Source: Anoplopoma fimbria
Taxonomy: Eukaryota > Chordata > Actinopteri > Perciformes > Anoplopomatidae
DNA length: 64,000 nucleotides
Assembly (NCBI RefSeq): GCF_027596085.1
Contig: NC_072460.1
Location: forward strand, 6,775,012 to 6,839,011
Reading direction: 5' to 3'
The position numbers were made by a program, and so were the translations under genes. Of the stretch, positions 37,400 through 53,458 are shown piece after piece (position 1 is the stretch's first letter; the number at the start of each line of letters is the position of its first letter). The notes under the pieces are model-generated. The model was not told the DNA's origin and did no database searches. It saw only the letters and a program-made list of their open reading frames with translations.

Positions 37400-40300
37400 A
37401 ATCTTCAGCGATCAGTGGTCACTAATGAGCGAGTCTGCAGAGGTTCCACAGCGAGTGGGTGGCATCGTTTAATGCGGCAGTCTGCTTCTGCTGCCCTCCA
37501 TTGTTACAAGAAGGCTGGTGGTGGTTGTGTTATTGTGATTGGTGGGGGGGGGGGACCTCATAAGCTCATAGTCTGCAAAGATATCTGTGAGGTGATTCGA
37601 TGGTCCGGGGAAAACGGGTGTCTATTGACGCAGATTCTTTGCGTTATTGTGTTGGACAACTTGGGCCACTTCTTCAGCGGCGTTTCGACAGTAATTCATA
37701 AAACATCGTTTGCCATTAGTCAAGGGCAGTCATCAAGTGTCAGTAACACTCTATTGAAACCCATTTGCATGTCTTCACGAAATAAATAAAGCTTGGTAAC
37801 CTAGCGACTGCTAGCAGGGCTAGTTGATCAACTACTGTGGCGAGATATCATGCTAGCGCTACTCGCGATAGCTCCCCAGGCTTCTTTGCATTTCCTCGGA
37901 ACTGTTCTGTTTACCTCGTTCAAACATATTTTTATCTATAAAAAAGTATAATTGAAAACGAAAGTTAAAATAAAAGTAGATGGTGCAACAAAGCTAAGCA
38001 ACGATAGCTTTTTTTCCCATTTTGGAGTCTCTGGGTCTCTGCCTCTACTCAAAGGTCAACACTGTGGAGACGACTTAACAATTGGTCAAAGGAGCAAATT
38101 CACAGGTCAAAGTTTGTCAAAGACGAACTTAAATGAAATACCTTGTTTTGTTCATGCCCTGTTGAACAAAACACAGAGTCTTTTGATTTAATCATTTGAT
38201 TTGTCAATGGATTTCCCAAAATGTTACTAATCATTGTAGACACATAAATGTGTTTTATGATGTGAAAATGCAATGGTTTAGGTAATGTTAGGGTTAGGCA
38301 CAATGTTTAGTTGTCGGCAAAGATCATGGTATGGATTCAAATAAGCACTTTGTAAGAGTTATGGAAACATGTGATTTGTGTTAAAATTACAGCTTCAAAA
38401 AGGTGAGGGGATTTTCTGTCATCAACAACTTAACTTAACAACTTAACAACTTAACTAAATTATCAAGCAAATTTGAACAAATCTTTCAAATGATTTGCAA
38501 GTTCTGTATGGCTCGGGTCTGTGATGGCGCTACCAGCCTGACGACCAGCTCCTTGTTCAATGCTCTCTCTGCACATGAGGATGTTTCTCTCTCAGCTTCT
38601 GTTCTCTCCCCCTGTGGGCAAAGAGAAAGAATGGGAATTTGTAAACTGTTTGACGGCTCTACATTTCTGCCGCGTTGCTGTTTACTTGAACGGCTAATTT
38701 GTTACAAAAACCAAAACGTCTCTCTGTATACTGAAATACCCTGCTTTGTTGCAGAAGGCCCGTACATCACTGCTCCAGCCATTAAAAGTCAAGCAAAGAG
38801 TGACTTTGATAAATGCCGAGGCCTTGCAGCTCATACATGCAAGCAATGATTTCACGGTTTAGGTTTCCAATTCTTTGGGAGCCAATTTCCGACAAGTAGG
38901 AAAAAGTTAGAAGAAATAAAGCTCTTGATGAGAATTTGGATTTAAAATCTTGTATCTCTAACTTAAACATGATCATTTTTGTTTCCGTCGTGCGTAACAG
39001 TTTTTTCTTATCCTGGAAGAAATGGCATCCATGCTCTTCAGTGACCGAATAGCCATGAGAAAAAGTCCTCCTGTTCTCAGTTATAAATAAATAAGCAATA
39101 AAAACATGTCTTTGTTTCTCACCTGAAAGTGTCTTAGTTGAAAATTGTGACTGTTATTTCTCTAGCAAATGCTTTGTGAATTCATCTGATTAATGTTGTT
39201 TCATCACAAACTCTAACTGGAGGCTTGTGAGGTCTCCATCGGCTCTTAGCGGCATCCTGCTGGCATCGTGCCACTCCCCCATAGTCCAAATCCATTCTTG
39301 CAGTTAGCTTACAGTCCTTAAGTAGCTAACTAGCTACTTGCGTTGGCTTATGCGAGTAACGAGCTACTGCTTGATTAAAAAGCAGTTAAACTTAAATCTT
39401 TAAAACAGGAAATTTGAACTCTGTGGAAAATGCTAAATCATTTTTTTTATTTTAGTGATGTGTTTAAGAGTAGTTTGCAGTTTGCAAATCTATTTTCTGA
39501 AATGCTACTGTATGAATCTATTTATCACTTGACTGCCAGTTTGTAAAACTGACGTACAATTCAGCTGTAGAGAACTGAAGATGAAATTTGGAAGTTATCA
39601 TTAGACCAATGCTATGTCTACATTGTATTCTGGTTGTTGATTGGTTTGGGTTGACCTCTTGGAAAAGGTTGCAAAGGAATGAAAAAAGCAGTGTGCATAA
39701 CATGCACACTACTTTCTGCTTACAATCCCACAATGCAATGTGTTGCATTATCTAGATGTAAAAAAAAAATTACAGTTTACTGACAGACACTCTATTTTTA
39801 CTAAGTATGCAAAATGATCATGATTCCCAAGTTTCCAAAATCTTTGTCACCATTTCAACAATGACTGAAGCTAGTGCATATCATAATGTTTGGAATCAGC
39901 CACATATATCAGAATGTCTGAAATATTAAAACGTTTAAACTCATTTCCCATAACATAAACCTATGATATTGTAAAAGCTTCAGTGATTCTATCTTGAAGA
40001 GCATTAATGATATCATAAAAACAACAGCAACAAAGAATTTACAGTGGGATAACATCTGGAATTTAACAGTTTTTGACTCTATTATCCTATAAAACATAGA
40101 AGCGAGTCACAGAAGAGATACAGCAACATTGTCTGCTTGGGACAATCCAAAGCCACAAAAAGACTGTGTGGACATTTCTCCTACTGGCTCATCAAAGACA
40201 TCAAAGTTCAAGAATTCATAGTCCTCCACTGCACTCTAAGCCCACAGCCCCCTTGCAGACCTTATCAGAGAGCTGTGACGTAAGCCTGAGCTGTCTCTCC

Positions 40301-40600
40301 CTCTGAACATTAAAACCCCCACCAGTAGAACTAACAGAATTGAGTGTGTTGTGTTTGCCAGACTTGCTGCTGGAGACGGAAACCAACTGGCTTCACAATC
40401 CAGTCGCCAAGAAGAATTTTGGCATCGTATGTGAATGTTTCTGAATCAAAAATACGCTTCATAAATAGATTTTTTATCAGCGTCTTATCACGCTTGCAGA
40501 AAGGCACAATGAGGCAACAAACTTTGGTTAAGGTTAAAAAAGATGGTTTGTGTTTAAATAATAACCTAAGAACGTCACAACCGTAAAAACGCAACTCCCA
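37400..40600. other. Intergenic DNA, no gene seen
   Basis: There is a perfect 14-bp palindrome, tagttgatcaacta, near 37821. Several short open frames have no splice context or recognisable product. Confidence 0.35.
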
Positions 40601-40611
40601 GAATAAATTAC

Positions 40612-40850
40612 TATCGCCCTTAGCGGACTTTCTGAGGAAACTTTAGATAAAAAGCGTTAACAATTGACAACTGCCTTTGGAGGATTTGTAATGTAACTTT
40701 AGGTGAAAAACCGTAAGTAAAAGCGTAAATAAATAATAACCACCCTTAGCGAGCTTTATTATGGACCATGACGAAACAAGCGTAACTAAATAACAGCAAC
40801 CCTTAGCGGACTTTCTTACATAACGTTAAGTAACAAGAGTTCACATTCTA
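40612..40850 (+). repeat. Degenerate tandem repeat, about 57-70 bp units
   Basis: Four blocks begin with versions of cccttagcggactttct (40617, 40673, 40743, 40800), each followed by a 'taactttag...aagcgtaa' part. The units are strongly diverged. Confidence 0.6.
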
Positions 40851-41342
40851 AACAACAAAAACAACGTTGACCTTCAGAATCCTACGATGACAACAGGTTT
40901 TCCTGGTGATGTTGCTGGGCTTCTACCTCCCCAACACTATCACCAAGTTCAAACCTGGAACCGCTGGCTCGTACGGCGCTGAACGTCACCTTTAAACACT
41001 CACAGGGTGATTTACTGGGTGAGGAGACAATGGTAATTCCAGGAGTCAAACATAAATGTGTGTCTTAAAGAGAGAACGAGGGAAGGAGGGATAGATGATG
41101 GTTACAGAGACTACATGTATTTGTGTGAATGTGAATGTACTTACAGTGAGTATGGGTGTTTGTGTGTGTGTGAGTGTGTGAGTGTGTGTCTGCATGATGT
41201 ATTCGGGTCCGGGTCCCCCTGGGCAGTGGGGCCTGCTGCCTGTCATGGTGAGTGGCCTTATCTTCCCCAAACATTTACTTAACCCTTTGTCTTACAGGAC
41301 CCAGGACAATGAGACAGGCATGAGGAATCCCAGCATGCACGC

Positions 41343-41347
<5 letters not shown>

Positions 41348-41403
<56 letters not shown>
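41348..41403. repeat. (CA)n microsatellite
   Basis: CA array after a GCAC-rich start. Confidence 0.95.
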
Positions 41404-41406
<3 letters not shown>

Positions 41407-44400
41407 GTTTTTTGATACCCGACCTCCCTGATTACAAAGAGTTGCCTCCACCCTGCCCTGCACACGTTTTGGTCATGCTTCACCCCATATAGACAGTAAT
41501 AATGGCAATCAATCACCACATGCTGTGCTGGATCGTACGGTACATGAATGTCATTTAACGCTCATATGCTCAACTTCAGTCAAACTGACACGAAAAGTGG
41601 TTCCCCTGCGTACATTATCTGTGGGATTTCTGTTATATTCTTTTATGATGATGAACTCATCATCCGAGTTTGATTTCATTTCAAACTTTTTATTTCATTT
41701 TTTAAAGTTTTGTAAAATTTTGGTCCACTTTCCACAGTCTAGAGACATAATGAAATGAGTGGTCTACAAATGGTTTGATTGGTATGAACATGAAAATTAA
41801 TCTTTGGCTCAACTGAACAACCATGGAAGGTTTTGGAGTTACATGTTACAGATAGCTCTCGACATCATCATCATCATCACAACACTAACTGAGGGAAGAA
41901 CACTGCAGCTGTGCTGGCGAATTAAGGGGCCAACGCAGTTTATGTTCAATTTAATTTTGAATAGACACAGAGATGTGCTCAGCTCAATACAACGCAAAAT
42001 CCACTGAGACATTTACAAAAGCAAAAACGGGTGAGGATTTTTGCTGTCCCCGTGGATAAAAGCGGTAGTGTTTCTGGGCACCAGATTCCCTTTAGAAAAC
42101 CTCTCCTTTTACTGCAGCAGGGTCTGACATTCTGCTCCAGTCAGTCCTGGTTCTGGTTCACTGGTGGCTCCCTTCCCTCCAGAGGGCCCAGCCACACGGC
42201 TCCAAAGGGTAAACAATGTGGTCATATGGGTTTAAGGACTTGTCGCATCCCAATACATTTTTGCATCCAGTAACAACCAAGTCCGTGGATATTTGGAAAT
42301 TCTTTTACAGACATTTGGAAGCAGGGCTAGATATTTGACCGAGAGGCATCTACCATTGGACACTCCCTATAAGTGTGTTTACCGAAGCCAATGCAGACTT
42401 CCATTTCTTCTTACACATCACCCATCCATTATTTTTCCCAGGCTTCTCTTAGAAAAAACAACAATTCACACATTCAGAAAATAAATATTTGATGTATACT
42501 TTTCACCAAACCTTGCTAAGAGAGGATGATTCGTTCTCACAAAGTGTGGAACTGTGCATGTACCGAAAGGAATGGAAGCGTGTTTAAATCTACTCGTCTT
42601 CTTTGATCCATAATCACATTGACTTATTTGCATTTGAAAAAAAAGCTAGAAAGAGACCCCAGTGTCAATACTTTTATTAAAGCCAGAAGCCTGACTCTCC
42701 TATGTTGCTGGTGAACTTTTAGGCATGCAGCCAACTTAATGATTCTGAGACACCGTTTGACATGATTGGGCCATTCCTCTTGATTGCCCCGTCTCTTGTT
42801 CTGGCTGAGCTGGCTGGAACTATTTATTTCTTCTTTGCGTTCGAGCTGCTTGTCTCGGCCGCTGTAAAGACAGTTATCTGTACGTTTAGCTGATGTGTGA
42901 GAAGAATGCAGCAATCAGCCTTTGTTTCTGTGTAAGCGAAGAGGAGGTGGGATGCCAGTAAGTAAGTGTGTGTGTGTGTGTGTGTGTGTGTCTTTACATG
43001 TATCTGTCTGCATGTTTTAATGGGTGTAAAGAGACACCAGATATTTTGTATAGGTGCATAAACACATGCAAAGAAAAAGAAGAAGTAGGGGGAAGACAGG
43101 AGGGGATGATTACAAAACAAAGAAAAACTTCTGTTGGTTCCTTTGTTTTCATTTTATGGGCCTTCACCACCAGCGACAGCGTGGAGTGGGTCTTCATCCC
43201 TTGCGTCCCCTAATGTGTGTGTGGGTGTGTGTTTGTCCTTCACTGGCTTGCCTAAAGTATTTCATTGGAGCCAATCAAAACCCAACAACATGACCTCATT
43301 GGACACGTATAAACAGTGTAGCACTTTTAAGATCATGCTGTGTGTCAGATTTACAGATTTTTTTGTTGTATCATTTAATACAGATTTTTTGTTGTATCAT
43401 TTAAAGGCACTTATCTTAAAATACATCACAAAAGAGAAGGTTCTGGATCTGATCTAATAAATCCATCCACAAACTTTCTGTTTCTTTATTGTTTTTCTCT
43501 TTTTTCTTTTCGGTTTTGTTTACAAACTAATTATGAAAAAAAGTAAAACATTCAAAGGAAGCAAATGAGTGTGAGGCTTCAGTTCATCTCCATCTCCTTC
43601 TCTGCCTCCCGAGTTAACCCAGCGGCTTGACTTGGCTAAACCCACTGCAGCCAGTCAGTCTTTGGTCCGCGCATTCTTTCCCTTCGTGGAAATCAACGAA
43701 ATAAATAGGGTGCATCCCAGCGCAGGAAGCAGAGGGGAGGCTGCTCCGCGGGTTATCCAGAGTGCACGTTCAGAAGCTGCAGACGGGAACAGATGAGCTA
43801 GCAAGACGGATGAAGGTAGGGACTGAGAAGTTGGAGAGAGGGAGAGAGAGAGAGAGAGAGAGATGGAAGCTGACAAAGGCATGGGAGAGCCAAACAGATG
43901 AAGGTAAAAGGAATGGAGAAGCAGAGCAGGGGGATGAACTTAAAACGGCAAGAGGGAGGCATACACAAAGTGTGCACCAGAGCGTCAGGGGAAGATGATT
44001 GAAGAATGATCAAGACTAAAGGAAATCACCAAGACACGAGCAGAGGCGTGTGAAGAATGAGATACACAGCAAGAAAATCAGAAGACGTAACCATTAAAAT
44101 GATGTACGATTACTACAATGAGGTGAATACAAGTCTGCTCTGACAGTACAGAGATAGAGGGAGGAGAGGAGGGGACAGACAGAAAAAAAGAAAAGAAACT
44201 GGGGTCAGAAGGGAGGGATAATGGAGAGAGATGATCGAGACAGTGCTCCGCATGCAGCGCTTTACAATGGCGGTAATGATCCTTATTTAGTGCGGTGCTT
44301 AGAGGTGCAGGGGCGGCGGCGGGGATGACTTCACCAACTGGAGCTTCATCAGGAGATCAAACGCAGCGCATGTCGGGGGCCGCTGGCAACGCACTGCGCA

Positions 44401-44540
44401 CTGCTTAACTCTGCCGGTCTGTCTTCAAAGTGTAAGAGGAGCAGAGAACACACAATAGGTAATAGGATGACTCTGTGTATTCTGGAGCAGACTGAGAGGA
44501 GAGCAGTCCCGACTGAGAAGTTCTATAGTGGTGGTTGTCG
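41404..44540. other. Intergenic DNA with short simple repeats
   Basis: (TG)13 at 42966-42991, (GA)n at 43838-43862, and a unique block at 43560-43760. 44225-44405 is GC-rich and unique. No gene recognised. Confidence 0.4.
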
Positions 44541-45041
44541 TCAACGTTTCCTCGAACAACGTTTCCTCGTACAGCGTATCCTCGTACCCTCGTACAGCGT
44601 ATCCTCGTATCCTCGTACAGCGTATCCTCGAACAGCGTATCCTCGTACAGCGTATCCTCGTACAGCGTATCAGCGTATCCTCGTACAGCGTATCCTCGTA
44701 CAGCGTATCCTCAAACAGCGTATCCTCAAACAGCGTATCCTCGTACAGCGTATCCTCGTACAGCGTGTCCTCGTACAGCGTGTCCTCGAACAGCGTATCC
44801 TCGTACAGCGTATCCTCGTACAGCGTATCCTCGAACAGCGTGTCCTCGAACAGCGTGTCCTCGAACAGCGTGTCCTCGTACAGCGTATCCTCGTACAGCG
44901 TATCCTCGTACAGTGTATCCTCGAACAGCGTCTCCTCGTAAAACGTCTCCTTGTACAGCGTCTCCTCGTACAGCGTCTCCTCGTACAACATACTGTCGTA
45001 CAACATACTCTCGTACAACATTCTCTCGTACAGCGTACTCT
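44541..45041 (+). repeat. 15-bp minisatellite, left part
   Basis: About 33 units like cagcgtatcctcgta. The period is divisible by three and no unit contains a stop in most frames, so frames up to 240 codons are open on both strands. Their repetitive products (such as SVSSY or EDTLY repeats) are not genes. Confidence 0.95.
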
Positions 45042-45046
45042 CATAC

Positions 45047-45294
45047 ATTACATTACATTACATTACAGTCATTTAGCAGATGCTTTTATCCAAAGCGACT
45101 TACAATCAGTAGTATATTACATATCATTCACCCATTCACACACTGATGACAGGCTACCATGCAAGGTGCCACCATCAGACTCTAACTAACATTCATGCAA
45201 CATCCAGTCCACACCGATGGCAAGCCTTCGGGAGCAACTTGGGGTTAAGTGTCTTGCCCAAGGACACATCGACTGCCGAAGCCGGGTATCTAAC
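45047..45294 (+). repeat. SINE-like repeat 'cattacattacag', copy B, inside the minisatellite
   Basis: It matches 14299-14512 closely and stops near gccgggtatctaacc. The hexamer cataca flanks both ends (45042-45047 and 45295-45300) and may be the target duplication, although the host repeat makes this ambiguous. Confidence 0.8.
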
Positions 45295-45297
45295 CAT

Positions 45298-45393
45298 ACA
45301 GCGTATCCACATGCAGCGTACTCTTGTACAGCATATCAACGTACAGCGTACTCTCGTACAGCGTACTCTCGTACAACGTATCCTCGTACAACA
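45298..45393 (+). repeat. 15-bp minisatellite, right part
   Basis: Six or so units continue after the inserted repeat (tacagcgtatcc, tacagcgtactctcg). Confidence 0.9.
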
Positions 45394-46817
45394 GATCGTT
45401 ATCCTAAAAAGAAGTTACTCCATTTCACTTGATGAGGGTTGGAAAAAGATTGTGAATAATTAGTTAAGTTTCGTCAACAATCACTGATCAGTTCTCATTT
45501 GCACCATATAGCTTGAAAATATACAAGGAGTCCAGATTGTTTTTATCAGTCTGGCTTTACACTTCTGTCACCCAAAGGAAACAATACATTTTACTTGATA
45601 ATTAGGAACACTTCTTTCAGTAACATTTTGCACGTTTAACTAAAGGCACTCGCCTTGCAAACACAGTAGCAATTTAAGGTTTTATGGCATATTTGTAAAC
45701 ACAATGAGGAAATATAATCTCTATAAATAAGGCAGAATGGTATGATACAATTGTCTTCATTTTGTTGTCAACAATTTAGTTATTGGGATGGATGATACAG
45801 ATGATGATACAAAAGATGGATGATGCCCCGAGTTAAAAAGTTGCATGGATGACCAAAATTATAATAAGTGAAAGTTTGTTTGAAAATGTCATCACAAAGC
45901 ATTCAATAGTTGTTGGGATATTTCAGTCTGGACTCACACTGTTAGCTAAAAAGTCCTCCCCCCGATTACAAAAGTTCAAACCTTGTCTTTTCACCTTTCA
46001 TGTTAAAATATCACTCATGTTAGGATACTTATCATTTTAAACTTAACAAATGTCAATTAAAAGTTGTCCAACTGTTAATGAATGCGTCCTTCACGACTGA
46101 GTCTGACTCAAGTCACATATTTGATGACTTGACAAATTCACAAAAAGACTCGGGACATAAATGATTCTTGACTTTGCTTGGTCTTTTTCATAACTGGATT
46201 ATTTTTATTTTAAATGTTTTAGTTTTAAACAGTACTGTTTCAGACACACAGGGGTGTTACATTTGAATTTCAAGTTGTTGACGTGTTTTTTTTCTTACAA
46301 TCATACAGCACGCCACCAAGCTGAGAACAAATGGTGGAAACGAGAGGATGATTCTAATTCTATGCTGGGTCGATAAAACAAGCCAAGATGAGGAAGACTA
46401 AAAGTTCAGAGTGAAACTTTCTTCTGTAACTATCAGTCTCACACCATTATTTCACAACAAGAACAATGTTTTTCTTTCTCATTTGGGAGTAGATGAAGAG
46501 TTTTATTCGAATGTTAGATTCTGACCTATGTCAGTTTGACTTAAACCATTCCTCAAAATCAAGCAAGTCTTTTTCAATTTGAAGTTTTTTTGGAATAAAA
46601 TTAAAAAATGTTCAAGGATTTTTGTAACATTGATAACTTTTTGGAATGAAAACATGATTGTACTGTGTGGAAATCCATCAGAAATCGGCTCGTAGCCCAC
46701 ACCGGACCCGGCTGTCAGCCTGCCTATTCCAAAGGGAGATCAGGCATTAGTCCATCTCTGATGAGTCAGTGACCTGCAGGCCAAATGAGAGGTGATAGCG
46801 TGTGTGTCTGCATCCAT

Positions 46818-46820
<3 letters not shown>
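45394..46820. other. AT-rich intergenic DNA, no gene seen
   Basis: No repeat edges and no exon-like frames. Confidence 0.35.

Positions 46821-46898
<78 letters not shown>
46821..46898. repeat. (TG)39 microsatellite, left arm of an inverted pair
   Basis: Paired with CA at 47065-47127 across a 166-bp unique spacer. Confidence 0.97.
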
Positions 46899-46899
<1 letters not shown>

Positions 46900-47063
46900 A
46901 TTTGTTAAAAATACCAGCAGACCCTTGGAGCCTCTGTGCCGGCCATCGCCGACGCCACCCTGACAACGACTCCGAGGTGGTGCTCTGAGAACCGTGGTGA
47001 CGCCCCCCCTCTGGAGGGCTGTACCTGGCACGCATCACTCTGCACCTCTCTCTCACACACAAA

Positions 47064-47064
<1 letters not shown>

Positions 47065-47127
<63 letters not shown>
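47065..47127. repeat. (CA)n microsatellite, right arm of an inverted pair
   Basis: Uninterrupted array, complementary to 46821-46898. Confidence 0.97.
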
Positions 47128-50269
<3,142 letters not shown>

Positions 50270-50305
50270 TCATGCTGCACAGACTGCCTCCCTTACACAC
50301 ACCCA

Positions 50306-50408
<103 letters not shown>

Positions 50409-50513
50409 GCAGGGAGAGTGATCTCTTTTTACAACACTCCCACGTGTTAAATACAGATAGCACCCATCCTTGTATAAAGTCTAAAATACAAACGCAGGCA
50501 CGCACGCACACAA

Positions 50514-50516
<3 letters not shown>

Positions 50517-50606
<90 letters not shown>
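50517..50606. repeat. (CA)45 microsatellite, third of the cluster
   Basis: 90 bp; all three arrays have CA on the plus strand. Confidence 0.97.
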
Positions 50607-50609
<3 letters not shown>

Positions 50610-50823
50610 TTTCAATCTTGGAAATGGGAGACATGAAATCATGTGATGGATGGCCATTTGGGCGCCCACTAACAAATCCATCTGTCTTTGCATCACTTTG
50701 CATCCGTGTGCACATGAATCTGTCAAATGCCTACAATAGTACAGCGTTTAGTGCACGTGGGTCCGTATAGATCTGCACATGCAATGTACACTGCGGAAGC
50801 AGAAACATAAAATTGTTGGAACC

Positions 50824-50854
<31 letters not shown>

Positions 50855-51479
50855 CCTTTTTAGTTTAGCATCTTAAAATGGGATCGACACATTTTTCATT
50901 AATCTGGTATTTCCTTAACTAGTGTTCGTGTTCAGAGCTTCAGAGTCTCAAATGATCCTATGACTAAACCAAACACTGATCGGTGACTTGGGAAATAAGT
51001 TATTTTAACCTAAACGACGATACAAAAAATACAAATATGCAGCATGTCCAGATACAGAACAATGTTAACATTTAATGACGTATGAACTGGTAAAGGACGG
51101 CGAGAACTGTAGTTTAAATCTCCCTGGCTGTAAATGTCCTTAGCTTTTATTGTCTTGTGTTGCTTACAATAAATCCTTAATGATTTGTTTAATCCTGAAA
51201 ACACAGTTTTATGGAATGCCCTAAATTATGTGGATGCGTGAACTGTATGCATTAGTGACCGTGGTGGGGCTTGTTGGGTGTCGCTTCGACCCGCTACAAT
51301 AAACTGGACTACTCAACTGGCTGAAACATCAGATCTATGTACAGGGATGAGGAGAGTGAAACCTCCTTCAAATGAGTACTTGGAACACATATAAATGTGT
51401 TTTTTTGATCATATTTTTCATATTCTTATATACTTTCGGTTTCACTGTTGCTCTTTTGATGTTATCTCATCATGCCCTC

Positions 51480-51700
51480 ATCTCCTGCATTTGTTTAGTG
51501 GCACCTGACTGAAGAATTAAACTCCATCAATGTGCCCGACTCCTGATATTCACATAATGTTAATGAAAATGCACAATTAATCCCCTTTTGCCAATTATCT
51601 GGAAATTAAAAGCTCTGCTACAATTGGATGAAAACCAACCTTCTGATGAGGCTGTTAACTATTCAATGAGTCTGACTTAAACACTTAATATTGATTATTT
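51480..51700. other. Candidate conserved non-coding element
   Basis: A unique block dense in TAAT/ATTA homeodomain-type cores, with ccaattatctgg (a GATA-type TTATCT) and acaattggatg. It has no coding frame or repeat features. Judged by appearance only. Confidence 0.3.
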
Positions 51701-53062
51701 TATTCATTTTCATTTTCTTTCCTCGAAATGTGAAGTTTTCATAAAAAAAATATATATTTTCAGCATATGCATCACATGTCCCTTTTGTCTTGTTTGTCTT
51801 TTTGTTCAAGTCTCAGGGTGAAAGCTGCTCAGGCATTAGCCAGAGTTTGGAGATATTAGATGAGCTACAGCTCGGCACACAGAGAGGTCAAAGTTCACCA
51901 TTCACCTCAGCAATCTGGACAAGGAACCACAGGCCCTTTGACTGAGTATCCCACAGAGCATCATGTGCCAGCTGACATGAAATATTACAGCAGTGCGTAT
52001 AATAAAAACACACTGCTAAGATGGCGATGTTGTTAAGCCCACTGTTAGGGGCCGGCTAGTGCTATGGGGTTCTACTGAGCTGTATGTGACTAGGTAGGTG
52101 TGAGGCAGATGTTTCAGAGGGATGATAAATCAGCCGTGCGGGAATGAGAGAGAAAAGACTGTATGTAACTACAAATAAAGGAAGGTTCCTACTGATTTCC
52201 CCCTCAAGGATACATTTTGTGCTCCCCCTCACTCGCTCTTCCTGTAACCTTTTCTTCTCAAGGAAACAATCAAACTCACGGCCTCGGAAGTCATCGTTTC
52301 TCGGGTGTCTCCGGGTGATCCGTCACCCCGTTGTTTTCTGTCTTATTTTAGGCCTCGCTCAGCCTCTCCTGTTGTGTGTTTTTCCTCCTAAAAATGGAAG
52401 AATAAGTCCATGAATAGACCCTGGACTGGGTTAACAGCTAATAATATCAGCGGGGATTGTGTGATTAATGGTCTTTACTGGGAGGGGAAAAAAATACATG
52501 TTGCATGTCTGCCTGCCCAGTAAGACTCTTTCTTTCTCTTTTGCCAAGGAAATATTCAAGGGACAAGGTCATCAGACTCACGATGAAACATTTACTAGTA
52601 TGTAAGCTCTCTGTTGCTGCCTCTATGCATGTGTTGCTGTTATACAGGGTGAGTGTTATTGACTCTAGATAAAACTATGAATGAGGCATGTGTGGCTGAA
52701 GTGGGTTCACTGTGCCCCTCAAATAACCTGTTGCTCTTATATTAGCTTGTCCGGGTTGGGCTATTGAGTTAGGTTGGGCCAGACTGTATAGCTAGTGTTT
52801 ATCTTTCTTTGCAATTGGTCAGAACTGTTTCAAAATCTGGTCTGGGGTTACTTGTTCTTTCGAGGAACTGTCCTTACATCCAGTTGGTATGGGATATATA
52901 CGATGGACATGCATTTTAGGTAACCAGGATACAAAGAGAAACCACAGAGTGAGACCAGTGGGTCAGCCATATATCCTTGGGCTCACTTTTAACCGAGGTA
53001 TGTCACCACGGTAACCTATGCTGCATGGCTCTGACAGTCTGCCCCGTTTAGTCCTTGTTCTC
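51701..53062. other. Intergenic DNA, no gene seen
   Basis: Unique sequence; 52020-52145 is a complex block that could be regulatory. The open frame at 52144-52413 is not recognised. Confidence 0.35.
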
Positions 53063-53458
53063 ACCAGGCGGCGACCTCTGGTTCTGCCGATTGAAGCCAA
53101 TACTGAAGGGTCTTAAAACTTGCATTCTCTCTACTGAACAGCAGGGGGCGACTCCTCTGGTTGCAAAAATAAATCTGTTTATATGGAAGTCTATGAGAAA
53201 ATGACTCTACTTCTCACTTAATTTATTCCCTCAGTAAACACTGTAAACATGAGTTTATGGTCCAAGTTAGAGTAAAATAGACCATAAAGCAGAGTATGCT
53301 TTATGGTGTGAAATAGAGTCATTTTCTCATAGACTTCTATTCAATCAGAATTATTTTGCAACCAGAGGAGTTGCCACTGCCGGTCAGTAGAAAGAATAAC
53401 ATTTTTAAGACACTTCTGCATCGGCTACACTTGGCAGAACCTGATGTTGCCGCCTGGT
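53063..53458. mobile_element. Long inverted-repeat element, 'accaggcggc' family
   Basis: The left arm (accaggcggcgacctctgg from 53063) and the right arm (ending ccgcctggt at 53458) pair for roughly 150 bp with moderate mismatch, including catagacttc near 53330 against gaagtctatg near 53188. There is no transposase, so it is a MITE-like or fold-back element. A fragment of the same family is at 21338-21425. Confidence 0.82.

Noticed and set aside
44467..45189. 240-codon open frame and overlapping frames on both strands
   Set aside because: They are produced by the 15-bp tandem repeat, which is open in most frames. The frame also runs into an interspersed repeat.
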